From assembly GCA_002841865.1 (NCBI GenBank), contig PHBD01000016.1, positions 1 to 63,822 of the forward strand: DNA of 63,822 nt. Direction: 5' to 3'. The stretch is from Deltaproteobacteria bacterium HGW-Deltaproteobacteria-19 (lineage in GTDB: Bacteria; Desulfobacterota; Syntrophia; Syntrophales; PHBD01). Of this stretch, positions 7,939-16,668 are shown piece after piece. Position 1 is the first letter of the stretch. Each line of letters starts with the position of its first letter. The translations under genes were made by a program, and so were the position numbers. A model generated the notes under the pieces. That model did not search any database and was not told the DNA's origin. It saw only the letters and a program-made list of their open reading frames with translations.

Positions 7939-9084
7939 TCAGTTTCCGAGTACGACGACGCACTGGTGCTGGCCGCAGAACCCGGTGTGACCCTGGGCAA
8001 CGGCGATATTCGCCCCCCTGACCTGGCGGTCGCCCGCTTCTCCCCGGAGCTGGAGAGCCGCTTCCGCCACCCGGTTCAGTCCCGCCACGTTGGCGGGAAC
8101 ACCCGACAGGAGCCCTCCCGACGGATTGACCGGCAGCTTTCCGCCGATGGCGGTGGCGCCGGAGGCGGTGAACCGCCCGGCCTCTCCGCGGTCGCAAAGG
8201 CCGAGTCCCTCCAGCCAGAGCAGTTCCTGATAGGAGAACTCGTCGCCCACTTCCGCCAGGTCCACCGAGCGCCGGGGGTTTTTGATGCCCGCCATGGCGT
8301 AGGCGCGTCCGGCGGCTTTTTCCAGGGCGAAGGTGTCCGCCAGGTCCCGGTCGCCCAGGTAATGGGCGTCGTAGCAGGTCCCGATGCCGAGAATCCAGAC
8401 GGGCTTGTCGGTGATCTTCCGGGCCCGCTCCTCCGAGGCCAGGATCAGGGCCACGGCCCCGTCGGCGTCCGGCGCGATGTCGAGCTTGTGCAGCGGCGGC
8501 GCTACCGCGGGGGAGGAGAGGACGTCCGCGACGGTGAAGTCGCCGGACTGGGAGGCGCAGGGATTGCGCTTCGCGTTGGCCAGGTTCTTCACGACGACCC
8601 GGGCCGCGTCCTCCCGCGTAATCCCGTATTTGTACATGTATCTCCGGGCCTGGAGGGCGGCGGCGGAGGTGAAGTCGAATCCGAGCATCCGTGTGTAGAT
8701 GGGGTCGAATGCGACGTTATTGACGATGTGACGGTTTGTCTGGGACATCTTGGTGTGGGCCATGATCAGCGTGCAGGAATATTCCCCGGAGAGAATTCCG
8801 ACGGCCCCGTAGAAAACGGCCGTCGATCCGTCCATGGCCATCTTTTCCTCCGCCCGCAGGTGTCCGCCGATGACGTCGGTGATGCCGATGTCCGAGATGG
8901 TCTGGCCGTCCCAGATGTCGTGGGAACAGCTGATGGCGCTGTCTATGTCCTCGGGCAGGGCCAGCCCCGTGTCCTTGAGAACCTGGGAAATGGCCTCGTA
9001 GGCCATTTCGCCGTAGTTGACGTCGGACCGCTTCGGTGCGAAGCGGGTCTGGGCCACGCCTACAATGGCGACTCGTTCGGTCAT
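7939..9084 (-). CDS. thiolase-fold protein lacking catalytic Cys and His (SCP2-thiolase/Ltp-like)
   Basis: A protein of 381 residues, paralogous to its downstream neighbour. It begins MTERVAIVGVAQTRFAPKRS. The Cys position aligns with Met84 (AMDGSTAV) and the GHPxGATG position reads GVPANVAG, so both catalytic residues are missing. NPSGG and the C-terminal 'GHTGFCGQHQCVVVL' are kept. The frame is open much further upstream, but the ATG at 9084 has a GGAGG site and the family start. It lies 16 bases from the next thiolase-like gene; they probably form a heterodimer served by the two DUF35 proteins. Confidence 0.85.
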   Translation of the reverse strand: MTERVAIVGVAQTRFAPKRSDVNYGEMAYEAISQVLKDTGLALPEDIDSAISCSHDIWDGQTISDIGITDVIGGHLRAEEKMAMDGSTAVFYGAVGILSGEYSCTLIMAHTKMSQTNRHIVNNVAFDPIYTRMLGFDFTSAAALQARRYMYKYGITREDAARVVVKNLANAKRNPCASQSGDFTVADVLSSPAVAPPLHKLDIAPDADGAVALILASEERARKITDKPVWILGIGTCYDAHYLGDRDLADTFALEKAAGRAYAMAGIKNPRRSVDLAEVGDEFSYQELLWLEGLGLCDRGEAGRFTASGATAIGGKLPVNPSGGLLSGVPANVAGLNRVAEAALQLRGEAGDRQVRGANIAVAQGHTGFCGQHQCVVVLGN

Positions 9085-9189
9085 GCCTGCCTCCTTCACC
9101 GGCGGCCGCAGGCGCCTCCGCCGGGACCGTGATGGACGGTTTCCTCCGGGCGGGAGGTCGGCGTTCGGGCGCCGGTCATGGGTTGATAG

Positions 9190-9217
9190 CCCGGTGCGCC
9201 CGCACGGGCACACCGGG
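9190..9217. other. strong 13-bp hairpin (one mismatch) between thiolase genes
   Basis: CCCGGTGCGCCCG (9190-9202) faces CGGGCACACCGGG (9205-9217), with 12 of 13 pairs and a 2-base loop. It lies in the 155-base gap after the minus-strand thiolase gene. No T-run follows, so a factor-independent terminator is not supported; an mRNA-stabilising or attenuating hairpin is possible. Confidence 0.45.
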
Positions 9218-9239
9218 GCCTGGTGGTTTCTTGTCGATT

Positions 9240-10424
9240 CTATAACCGCTCGAAAATTGTCGCGATTCCCTGGCCTCCGCCGATGCACAGAGTGGCCAGT
9301 CCGTAACGGCCGCCGGTCCTCTTCAGGTGATGGAGCACCGCCAGGCTCAGGCGGCCGCCGCTCATGCCGTTGGGATGCCCGAAGGCGATGGCCCCCCCGT
9401 AGGGGTTCCATTTTTCGGGATCGACGGCATGGCCGTTCTTTTTCAGCTCCTTCATGACGGCCAGGGTCTGGGAGGCAAAGGCCTCGTTGCATTCCACGAT
9501 GTCCATGTCCGCCAGTTTCAGGCCGGCCCGGTCCAGGGCCTTCGGAATGGCATAGGCCGGTCCGATGCCCATGTACTTCGGCTCCACGCCGGCCAGGGCG
9601 CAGGTGACGAAGCGGCCCAGGGGCTTGAGCCCCAGGGATTCGCATTTTTCCTTCGCCATGAGCAGGAGGGCCACGCCCCCGTCGTTCATGCCCGAGGAGC
9701 TGCCGGCAGTGACCGTTCCGCCCTTCTTGAAGACGGGCCTGAGCGATGCCAGCTTCTCCAGCGTCGTCGCCCGGGGATGCTCGTCCCGGTCGAAGACGAC
9801 GGGATCGCCCTTCCGCTGGGGAATCGTGACGGGCACGATCTCGTCTTTGAAATACCCGGCCTCGATGGCCCTGATCGCCAGGGTCTGGCTCCGGAGGCCG
9901 AAGGCATCCTGCTCCTCCCGGGAGATGCCCCACTCCTCCGCCAGGATCTCCGCTACGATTCCCATGGGGGCGTTCGTCTCCGGCGTCGGGCCGACTTCCT
10001 TGGTGATGAAGGCGTTGGGTGCCAGGGAGAAGGGGACCTTCTGGCGTTCCATCAGGTAGGGCGCGTTGCTCCAGCTTTCGCAGCCCCCGGCGATGTAGGT
10101 GTCGCCGAATCCCGCCAGGATGGCCATGGCGGCGGAGTTCACGGTCTGCAAGGCGGATCCGCACTGCCGCTCCACCGTCTGCGCCGTCACGGTGACGGGG
10201 AACCCCGCCTTCAGAACCGCCCAGCGGCCGATGTTGACGGCGGCGTTGTTCGTGCAGGCGTGGCCGATGAGGACGTCCTCCACGATGGCCGGGTCGATCT
10301 TCGTTTTTTCGATGAGCCCCTTGAGGGCAAAGGCGGCCAGCTCCTCGGGGCGGAACCCGGAGAGGGCTCCTCCCATCCGGCCGATGGGCGTCCGGACGCC
10401 GTCGACGATGTATACTTCTCTCAT
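9240..10424 (-). CDS. acetyl-CoA C-acyltransferase (thiolase), catalytic
   Basis: A protein of 394 residues with an intact active site: Cys in 'VERQCGSALQTV', His in 'AFGHPNGMSGGRL' and Cys in 'LCIGGGQG'. It begins MREVYIVDGVRTPIGRMGG, the usual FadA/AtoB start. The ATG at 10424 stands 7 bases after AAGGAGG, which overlaps the stop codon of the enoyl-CoA hydratase gene; a TTG at 10430 is less likely. It would complete the beta-oxidation spiral with the hydratase and dehydrogenase encoded just upstream. Confidence 0.94.
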   Translation of the reverse strand: MREVYIVDGVRTPIGRMGGALSGFRPEELAAFALKGLIEKTKIDPAIVEDVLIGHACTNNAAVNIGRWAVLKAGFPVTVTAQTVERQCGSALQTVNSAAMAILAGFGDTYIAGGCESWSNAPYLMERQKVPFSLAPNAFITKEVGPTPETNAPMGIVAEILAEEWGISREEQDAFGLRSQTLAIRAIEAGYFKDEIVPVTIPQRKGDPVVFDRDEHPRATTLEKLASLRPVFKKGGTVTAGSSSGMNDGGVALLLMAKEKCESLGLKPLGRFVTCALAGVEPKYMGIGPAYAIPKALDRAGLKLADMDIVECNEAFASQTLAVMKELKKNGHAVDPEKWNPYGGAIAFGHPNGMSGGRLSLAVLHHLKRTGGRYGLATLCIGGGQGIATIFERL

Positions 10425-10436
10425 GTTCAAACCTCC

Positions 10437-11222
10437 TTACTTGCCCGTGAAGGCGGGCTTCCTCTTCTCCAGGAAGGCGTTCATGCCCTCGACGCGGTCC
10501 TGCGACCCGAAGCACATGCAGAAGCAGCGCGCCTCGATGGAAAGTCCCGTCCGAAGATCCGCCTGGATGCCCATGTTGATGGCTTCCTTGCCCATGGCCA
10601 GGGCGATGGGGCTTTTGGAGGCGATGCGCTTCGCCAGCTTTGCCACGGCGTCGTCCAGCTCCGCCTTCGGGACCAGCATGTCCACCAGGCCGATGCGATA
10701 GGCCTCCTCGGCCTTGATATGCTCGCCCGTCAGGACCAGCTTCTTGGCCATGCCCACGCCGCAGATCCGGGCGAGGCGCTGGGTTCCGCCGTAGCCGGGG
10801 ATGATGCCCAGGTTGATCTCCGGAACGCCCATGATGGCCGTGTCGGCGGCGACGCGGATGTCGCAGCACAGGGCCAGCTCCGTTCCCCCGCCCAGGGCGA
10901 TGCCGTTGATCCGGGCGATGACGGGCTTCTGGAAGTGTTCGATGTTCCAGGTGATCTGCTGCCCCGCCGGGAGGCCGTGGATGACGTCCAGGTAGCCGGC
11001 TCCCTTGGCCATGATGGAGATGTCCCCTCCCGCCACGAAGGCCTTGTCGCCCGTGCCGGTGAGCACAACCACTCGGACGGCGTCGTCCTTCTCGATTCCG
11101 TTCAGCGCATCCTGGATCTCGAACATGGTGTTGTCCCGGATGGCGTTGAGCACTTCCGGCCGGTTGATGGCGATCGTCGCCACGGCCCCGTCCTTCGTTA
11201 CAATGATGTCTTTGTACTCCAT
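10437..11222 (-). CDS. enoyl-CoA hydratase/isomerase (crotonase family)
   Basis: A protein of 261 residues with the crotonase oxyanion-hole segments 'AFVAGGDIS' and 'IALGGGTELALCCDIRVA' and the catalytic stretch 'PEINLGIIPGYGGTQRLARI', where Glu residues sit as in true hydratases. It hydrates a 2-enoyl-CoA to a 3-hydroxyacyl-CoA. Next in line is the thiolase, with only 12 bases between; upstream is the 3-hydroxyacyl-CoA dehydrogenase. The order dehydrogenase-hydratase-thiolase is typical of clostridial and syntrophic short-chain modules. Confidence 0.93.
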   Translation of the reverse strand: MEYKDIIVTKDGAVATIAINRPEVLNAIRDNTMFEIQDALNGIEKDDAVRVVVLTGTGDKAFVAGGDISIMAKGAGYLDVIHGLPAGQQITWNIEHFQKPVIARINGIALGGGTELALCCDIRVAADTAIMGVPEINLGIIPGYGGTQRLARICGVGMAKKLVLTGEHIKAEEAYRIGLVDMLVPKAELDDAVAKLAKRIASKSPIALAMGKEAINMGIQADLRTGLSIEARCFCMCFGSQDRVEGMNAFLEKRKPAFTGK

Positions 11223-11334
11223 GGAATGATCCTTTCTTTCCGTTCTTTCCGTGTTTGATAGATCGCCTTCATCCGTTCCGGGAACGGTCCGGGGGAAGCG
11301 TCCGTTTCACCCGCGGGGCCTTGACGGCGCCGAA

Positions 11335-12222
11335 TCAGAAAACCTTGAAGGGTTTCTTGGTCCCGTCCGGCAGGTAGTCGTAGAAGCCCTTGCCGTTCTT
11401 GAATCCCAGGCGGCCCGCCTCGATCATCTTGCGATACAGGATGTTCAGCTTGTCCGCCTCCGAGTGGGTGTACTCGAAGACCGAATCCTGGGCCATCTGG
11501 ATGACGTCGAAGCCGCCGAAGTCGGCCAGTTCGCAGGGACCCATCGGGTGTCCCGCGCCCAGCTTCATCGCCGTGTCGATGTCCTCCGCCGTCGCCGTCC
11601 CCTCGAGGACCATCTGGGCGGCCGTCATGTAGAGCGGGCCCAGCAGGCGGTTCACGATGAACCCAGGCGTGTCCTTGACTTTGATGGGTGTCTTGCCGAG
11701 GCGCTTCATTGTATCCAGGGCGATCTCCACGGTCTTGTCCGCCACGCCGACGGGGCAGATGATCTCGACGAGCTTCATCACCGCGGCGGGGTTGAAGAAG
11801 TGGGTCCCCACGACCTGGTCCTTCCGGTTGGTCGCCCCCGCCACGGCCGTGACCGACAGGACGGAGGTGTTTGTGGCCAGGATCGTCTCGGGCTTGCAGA
11901 GCTTGTCGAGCTCGGCGAAGATCTTCTTCTTCAGGTCCAGGTTCTCCGGGACGGCCTCGATGACGAAGTCGGCGTCCTTCACGGCCTCCGCCAGGTCTGT
12001 GGAGGTTTTCAGGCGGCCCAGGATGGTCTTCATCTCGTCTTCCGCCATCTTTCCCTTTGCGACGCGCTTGGCGAGGCTCTTCTGGATCCGGGCGGCTCCC
12101 TTCTCGACGAACTCCGCGCTGACGTCGTAGAGAACTGCATCAAAACCTGCCTGGACGGCGGCCTGGGCGATGCCGTGGCCCATGGTGCCGGCCCCCAGAA
12201 CGGTGAATTTTTTTACTTCCAT
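11335..12222 (-). CDS. 3-hydroxyacyl-CoA dehydrogenase
   Basis: A single-function enzyme of 295 residues (Hbd/FadB C-terminal type). The NAD-binding Rossmann motif is 'VLGAGTMGHGIAQ'; the catalytic 'GTHFFNPAAVMKLVEI' holds the His of the His-Glu dyad; 'KDTPGFIVNRLL' is the domain linker. It oxidises 3-hydroxyacyl-CoA to 3-ketoacyl-CoA with NAD. AAAGGAG stands 8 bases before the ATG. It lies 112 bases before the enoyl-CoA hydratase gene. Confidence 0.94.
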   Translation of the reverse strand: MEVKKFTVLGAGTMGHGIAQAAVQAGFDAVLYDVSAEFVEKGAARIQKSLAKRVAKGKMAEDEMKTILGRLKTSTDLAEAVKDADFVIEAVPENLDLKKKIFAELDKLCKPETILATNTSVLSVTAVAGATNRKDQVVGTHFFNPAAVMKLVEIICPVGVADKTVEIALDTMKRLGKTPIKVKDTPGFIVNRLLGPLYMTAAQMVLEGTATAEDIDTAMKLGAGHPMGPCELADFGGFDVIQMAQDSVFEYTHSEADKLNILYRKMIEAGRLGFKNGKGFYDYLPDGTKKPFKVF

Positions 12223-12396
12223 GATGATGACTCCTTTCTTGGGTATTCCCGTCCCCGTCCACCGGGACGGGCATCGGGCTTTTTCAGGCGCTCCCCCGGG
12301 GATGACGGGCGGAGGGTGGCTCCGGAGGGGTGGAGGCCGGTCCCTCCCTCCCGTTCATCCAAGGAGGATGGCGCAAAATCTCATTTTAAATCGGGT

Positions 12397-13956
12397 TTAC
12401 TTCCCAAACTCCTTCTTTATTTCGTCATAGAGGTCGAGTTTCTTCACTTTGCCCAGCAGTGTCAGGGGAAGCTGGGCCCGGAAGATCACGTCCTCGGGGA
12501 TCTTGTAATTCGCCAGCCTGTCTTTCAGAAACGTCTTGATTCCCTCGGCTGTCGGGTTCGTCCCGGGCTTCGGCATGATGTATGCGCGGCCCACCTCACC
12601 CATGACCGGGTCGGGCCTTCCGACAACGGCACTCATCATGACGTCGGGGTGCTTCGCCAGGGCCTCTTCCACCTCCGGCGGGTAGACGTTTTCGCCGCCA
12701 CGAATATACATCTCCTTTTTCCGGCCCACGATGGCGAGGGAGCCGTCCTCTTCGATCCGCCCCATATCGCCGGTATGGAAATACCCTTTGTTGTCGAAGA
12801 CCCGTTTGTCCTCGTCGGGCCGCTTCCAGTAGCCTTTCATGACGGGGTCGCCCTTGAGGGCGATCTCGCCCACCTGGCCCATAGGCAGGACTTTGTTCTG
12901 TTCGTCCATGATGACGAGGTCCACCCCGGGGATGGGCCGGCCGACGGAATATTTCAGTTTCTCCTCGCCATGGTCCGGGTGGGTGAAGGTGATGGCCCCG
13001 CTCACCTCGGTGAGCCCGTAGGCGTTCCGGGGCATGACGCCCATTTTGCTCCGAATCGCCAGGATCAGCTCCGACGGGCAGGGCTGGCTGGAGACGATGG
13101 CCACCTGAATGGACGTAAGATTGTACTTTTCCACGTTGGGGTTCAGGAGCTCCAGGGCGTACTGGGCCGGCACCTGGCCGATGACGGTGATCTTTTCCTT
13201 CTCGATGGTCTTGAGGGTCTCCTCGGGGTTGAACATGTCCATCATGACGACGGTGTTGCCCGCGTTCAGGCAGGCAATGACGGCCATGACGGCGCCCCCG
13301 ACGTGGTTCAGGGGGATGTTCAGGAGGAGCCGATGGTCTCCGGAGAAGCCGGTACTGGCGATCTGGCCGCCGGTGTAGGAGATCAGGTTCCGGTGGGTCA
13401 GGACGGAGGCCTTGGGCACACCTGTGGTGCCGGAGGTATAGATGAACAGGGTCGGATCGTCGGGCTGCACGGCCGCCTTGGCCTTTTCCAGGGCCGGTCC
13501 CGGTTCGGCCAGGAAGTCGTCGTACGGAATCATTCCCTCCGCTGCCTTGTCCCGCTCCAGGATGACGACCTGGCGAAGGGAGAGAAGCTCGCCCCGGACG
13601 GCGGCCAGGTTCTGAATGAAGTCCATGCCCATGAATCCCGCTGTCATGGCGAGGACGGAGATCCCGGCGTCGTCGATGACGAACCGGATCTCTTGAGGTG
13701 TGAAGCGCCAGCTCACGGGAACCGCCACGGCGCCGATCTTCACGGCGCCAAGATAAACGAAAAGGTGTTCCGGCCAGTTGGGAATGTAGATGCCGATGCG
13801 GTCACCCTTCCGGACCCCGAGCTTGAGCAGCCCGGTGGCGACGCGGTCCGTCATCCTGTCGTAATCGCGAAAGGTAAAGCGCCGGTCCTGGAAGACAACG
13901 GCTTCCCGGTCCGGACGTTCCGCAGCGTATTTCTTCAGAAAATCTCCCAGCACCAT
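12397..13956 (-). CDS. AMP-forming long/medium-chain acyl-CoA ligase
   Basis: A protein of 519 residues in the ANL superfamily: P-loop 'YTSGTTGVPKASVLTHRN', hinge 'YFHTGDMGRIEEDGSLAIVGRKKEM', 'GGENVYPPEVEEALAKHP' and the C-terminal 'LGKVKKLDL' with the acylating Lys. It activates a carboxylic acid to its CoA ester using ATP. The ATG at 13956, 7 bases after GGAGGG, gives the usual start MVLGDFLKKYAAERPDREA; the in-frame ATG at 13989 would add 11 residues. The acid it uses is unknown. Some 500 bases of repeats and hairpins separate it from the PaaK-like ligase gene. Confidence 0.9.
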   Translation of the reverse strand: MVLGDFLKKYAAERPDREAVVFQDRRFTFRDYDRMTDRVATGLLKLGVRKGDRIGIYIPNWPEHLFVYLGAVKIGAVAVPVSWRFTPQEIRFVIDDAGISVLAMTAGFMGMDFIQNLAAVRGELLSLRQVVILERDKAAEGMIPYDDFLAEPGPALEKAKAAVQPDDPTLFIYTSGTTGVPKASVLTHRNLISYTGGQIASTGFSGDHRLLLNIPLNHVGGAVMAVIACLNAGNTVVMMDMFNPEETLKTIEKEKITVIGQVPAQYALELLNPNVEKYNLTSIQVAIVSSQPCPSELILAIRSKMGVMPRNAYGLTEVSGAITFTHPDHGEEKLKYSVGRPIPGVDLVIMDEQNKVLPMGQVGEIALKGDPVMKGYWKRPDEDKRVFDNKGYFHTGDMGRIEEDGSLAIVGRKKEMYIRGGENVYPPEVEEALAKHPDVMMSAVVGRPDPVMGEVGRAYIMPKPGTNPTAEGIKTFLKDRLANYKIPEDVIFRAQLPLTLLGKVKKLDLYDEIKKEFGK

Positions 13957-14462
13957 GATGTTGCCCTCCTTTTGTCTGGCTCCCTGCATGGATGTCGGTT
14001 GTTTTCCCCGTCGCCCCGATACGGACGGGCTCTCCGGTTTTGGAGAAGCCCGCCCGTCGGGAAGGATCCTTTCCGCCGGCGCCGCCCCGCCCGTTCGCCT
14101 TTCCGCTGCCTCAAACCCCGCGCCTTGGGGGGAAACGGTTGCGCCGGAGACCGGTCGTCCGTTTCCCCCGCCGGTCGGGGAAGGGAGGCGATGGCGTCGC
14201 CTTACATTCTTTCTTTTTTCTGTTCAGGCGGGTTTCCCGGACCACCCGGGCACAGATTTAAAAAATTACCCTTCCTGAACTTTTTCGTGCCTCTTTACGC
14301 TTCGTCCGCGGGGGCGCGGCCGGGGGTTCCCAGAGGAGCAATTGGAAAACGTTTCCGTCTCCCAGGCTCTTCGGTTTCAGAAGGCGAAGAGCGGAAACGT
14401 TTTCGCGACGGCGGGAGCCCCCGCGCCCCATGGGCCGTCCCGTCTCCCGTCTGATCCCTTTC
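13957..14462. other. 506-base intergenic stretch of hairpins and a repeat
   Basis: No credible gene is seen in either strand. It holds an imperfect hairpin at 14024-14058 (GACGGGCTCTCC against GGAGAAGCCC plus CCGTC), a very GC-rich middle, and element A copy 2 at 14306-14425. The gap divides the cluster into two likely transcription units, one ending with the PaaK-like ligase and one starting with the acyl-CoA ligase. Confidence 0.55.
14306..14425. repeat. structured palindromic element A, copy 2 (inverted relative to copy 1)
   Basis: Outer arms GGGGGTTCCC (14322-14331) and GGGAGCCCCC (14413-14422) pair with one G-U. The inner arms are GGAAAACGTTTCC (14344-14356) and GGAAACGTTTTC (14393-14404). 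An apical hairpin GCTCTTCG/CGAAGAGC follows. Compared with copy 1, three positions of the inner stem differ on each side, and every change keeps pairing. The flanking CCGCGGGGGCGCGGCC block is shared exactly. Confidence 0.75.
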
Positions 14463-15926
14463 TCATTCCTTCGGCCGCTGGTCGACGATCCGGGTGGCCT
14501 TCAGGGTCTGGCCCGGATTGAATATCTCCGCGAACGGCACGAACTCCACCTTCGGCGTCAGCTCCACGGCCCGTTTGACCTTTTCCTTCAACTCGCCTTC
14601 CAGTCTGGCCTTGTCCACGCCCTCGTCGGCCCCGACCTTCAGAAGCAGGAGGTCCATGGAGTAGGGATCGTCGGCCTTTTCCTTGGTCACGATGAACTGG
14701 TACTCGATGACCCCCGGGGTGTTGGCCACGGCGTCCCGCATGGTCTCGGGGTTGATGAGGGTCCCCTTGACCTTCATGAGCTCGCTGGTCCGGGTGCCGT
14801 AGGTGCTTCCCACGGTCGTCACGATCCGCTGGTCGTTCCGGCCGCAGATGGGGCAGGGCTCGTTCGAGATGGCCACGATATCGCCCACGAGGTAGCGCAG
14901 CAGGCAGGTGCCCCGGCGGTCCAGGTGGGTGATGCACAGGAGCCCCGGTTCCCCGTCGGGTTTGCGCTTCCCCTTCTCGTCCACGGCCTCGAAGTAGTAC
15001 ATCTGGGGCACCCCGCAGTGGGCCCCGCCCAGTTCCGCGCACTCCTGGAAGGCCGTCTGCCCCTCGGTGAATCCGAAGGCGTTGCTGATGAAGACCTCGC
15101 CGGCGCCCATCTTCTGGAGGCGCTTGCGCATGTCGTCCCGCATGCCCTTGGGAACGGCCTCGCCCAGGGCCTGGATCTTGTTGATCCGGGAGAGGTCGCG
15201 CCCCTGCTCCTCGGCGGTCATGATGAGCCGCCGGATGTAGGAGGCGATCCCCGAGAGGGCGTTGACCTTTTTTTTCTCGATGTCCTCGATGGCCTGCTGC
15301 ATGGAGCGGTGAATGCTGTAGGGGAATCCGGGCAGCGGGGCGCCGGTGAAGCCCCAGCACATCGTCATCCCCACGGCGGAAGCGAAGTGGACCGTCTTGT
15401 AGTACCCGATGTGGGGGATGAAGTGGAACGGGAAGAGGTTCATGAGGATGTCGTCGGGCTCGAGGTAGGTGATCTTGCAGCCGATGCGGAACATCCAGGT
15501 CTGCAGGAACATGTCGTACGTCGTGTTGTAGAACCTTGACGGAAGCCCCGTGGTCGTCCCGGTGGTGTACGTGATCTCGTAGAGGATGTAATCCATGATC
15601 TTGGCGAAATCCATGTCCAGCTTGAAGGATTCGCCGCGGTCCTTCATGTAGTCGGCCTTGCTTGTGACGGGGATCTTTTCCAGGTCGTCGACGCTCCGGA
15701 TCGACTTGGGATCGACGCCCCACTCCTTGAACTTCTCCCGGTAGAAGGGGCTCTGATTCTCCAGCCGCTCCATCTGCGCGACCAGGTTGGCATCCTGGGC
15801 GCTCCGGATCTCTTCCTTGCTCTTGAAAGCGAGATCCAGCGGCTGGTCCCCTTTGTACAAGGGGATGCTGTCGATCCAGGCCATAATCTCTTCTCGGTTC
15901 CGCGGTACTTTGAACGCTTTCGACAT
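14463..15926 (-). CDS. phenylacetate-CoA ligase-like (PaaK family) AMP-forming ligase
   Basis: A protein of 487 residues. The ATP-binding loop is 'YTTGTTTGLPSRFY'; a Cys-rich segment 'ICGRNDQRIV' and the 'MKVKGTLINPETM' motif are typical of PaaK relatives, as is the C-terminal 'LKATRIVD'. It would activate an aromatic or similar carboxylic acid to its CoA ester. AAAGGAGGAGACAAC precedes the ATG. The palindrome TGACTGACCAGTCA lies just upstream (15944-15961), so this gene is probably controlled by the TetR protein encoded at 21211. The true substrate is unknown. Confidence 0.87.
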   Translation of the reverse strand: MSKAFKVPRNREEIMAWIDSIPLYKGDQPLDLAFKSKEEIRSAQDANLVAQMERLENQSPFYREKFKEWGVDPKSIRSVDDLEKIPVTSKADYMKDRGESFKLDMDFAKIMDYILYEITYTTGTTTGLPSRFYNTTYDMFLQTWMFRIGCKITYLEPDDILMNLFPFHFIPHIGYYKTVHFASAVGMTMCWGFTGAPLPGFPYSIHRSMQQAIEDIEKKKVNALSGIASYIRRLIMTAEEQGRDLSRINKIQALGEAVPKGMRDDMRKRLQKMGAGEVFISNAFGFTEGQTAFQECAELGGAHCGVPQMYYFEAVDEKGKRKPDGEPGLLCITHLDRRGTCLLRYLVGDIVAISNEPCPICGRNDQRIVTTVGSTYGTRTSELMKVKGTLINPETMRDAVANTPGVIEYQFIVTKEKADDPYSMDLLLLKVGADEGVDKARLEGELKEKVKRAVELTPKVEFVPFAEIFNPGQTLKATRIVDQRPKE

Positions 15927-15943
15927 GTTGTCTCCTCCTTTAA

Positions 15944-15961
15944 GATTGACTGGTCAGTCAT
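15944..15961. promoter_or_regulatory. predicted TetR-family operator, site 1
   Basis: Read on the minus strand it is ATGACTGACCAGTCAATC, containing the perfect palindrome TGACTGACCAGTCA. It lies 18 bases before the PaaK-like ligase start. The same 14-mer recurs at 23207-23220 ahead of the CoA-transferase gene, in the same orientation relative to its gene. TetR regulators of fatty-acid and aromatic-acid genes commonly bind such sites. Confidence 0.65.
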
Positions 15962-16007
15962 GTCTGTCTGCACAAAGAACGCTGCTTCCAAAACGGGATG
16001 AATGGCA

Positions 16008-16655
16008 TTACACGGCCTTCAGGCTCCGTGCGGTGACGCGGCGGGCCCGGACTGCGTCGCAGAGGCCCTCCATGTCGGTGATGGGGTCCGGAAACACCGT
16101 CCGGCAGAGGCCGACGCTTCGGAGATCATGGGCGTCGCTGCAGCCGATGCCGGCAAGGTTCCGCTTTCTCATGGCTTCCTCCGCCAGGGCGATGCTCTCA
16201 CGGTCGTAGGAGGGGTGAACCACCTCCAGACCATCCAGGTTGTAGTCGTAGACCCGGAAACCGGCCCCGTAAAAACCGCCGCCGTTGGAGGATACGATTT
16301 TTTTGAAGGGGTGAGCGGCGATGACGACGCCTCCCTCCCCGTGAACCAACTCCAGGATCGTCTCCAGGGAACGGCTCGATCCGAGGCTGCGGGGATAACC
16401 GAACAGCAGAAATTCCCCCTGGAATTCCCCGCGCTTCGTGTAGCAGGCCACTTCCTGGCCCGCCAGAACGAGCAGGTCCTCCACGCCGCTGGCTTCGACG
16501 AGTTCCTGAAGGTTGTCATCGGACCAGCGGATGCCGTGCTCCGTCAGGACGATGCCGCCCAGACCCGCTTCCCGGGCCTTCCGGAGAAGGCCCGACGGGG
16601 GCAGGTTGCTGCAACCGGAGTAGCGGTTGGTGTGGATGTGAAGATCCATCTCCAT
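16008..16655 (-). CDS. PHP-domain metal-dependent phosphoesterase
   Basis: A protein of 215 residues with the PHP metal-binding motifs in order: 'DLHIHTNRYSGCS' (start), 'IVLTEHG', 'GQEV', 'VIAAHPFK', 'LEVVHPSY' and 'GIGCSDAHDLRSVG'. PHP enzymes hydrolyse phosphoesters using two or three metal ions. Its substrate and its part in the acid pathway are unclear. It is 81 bases upstream of the PaaK-like gene, and repeat B copy 2 sits directly before its start, so it may have its own promoter. The ATG at 16655 or 16649 could be the start; no strong ribosome site is seen. Confidence 0.85.
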   Translation of the reverse strand: MEMDLHIHTNRYSGCSNLPPSGLLRKAREAGLGGIVLTEHGIRWSDDNLQELVEASGVEDLLVLAGQEVACYTKRGEFQGEFLLFGYPRSLGSSRSLETILELVHGEGGVVIAAHPFKKIVSSNGGGFYGAGFRVYDYNLDGLEVVHPSYDRESIALAEEAMRKRNLAGIGCSDAHDLRSVGLCRTVFPDPITDMEGLCDAVRARRVTARSLKAV

Positions 16656-16668
16656 GGATGTGTATCCC

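Noticed and set aside
11251-14454. Very long open frame on the plus strand (about 1067 codons) opposite the ligase and dehydrogenase genes
   Set aside because: It is the antisense shadow of GC-rich genes with strong matches on the minus strand; the protein has no recognisable motif.
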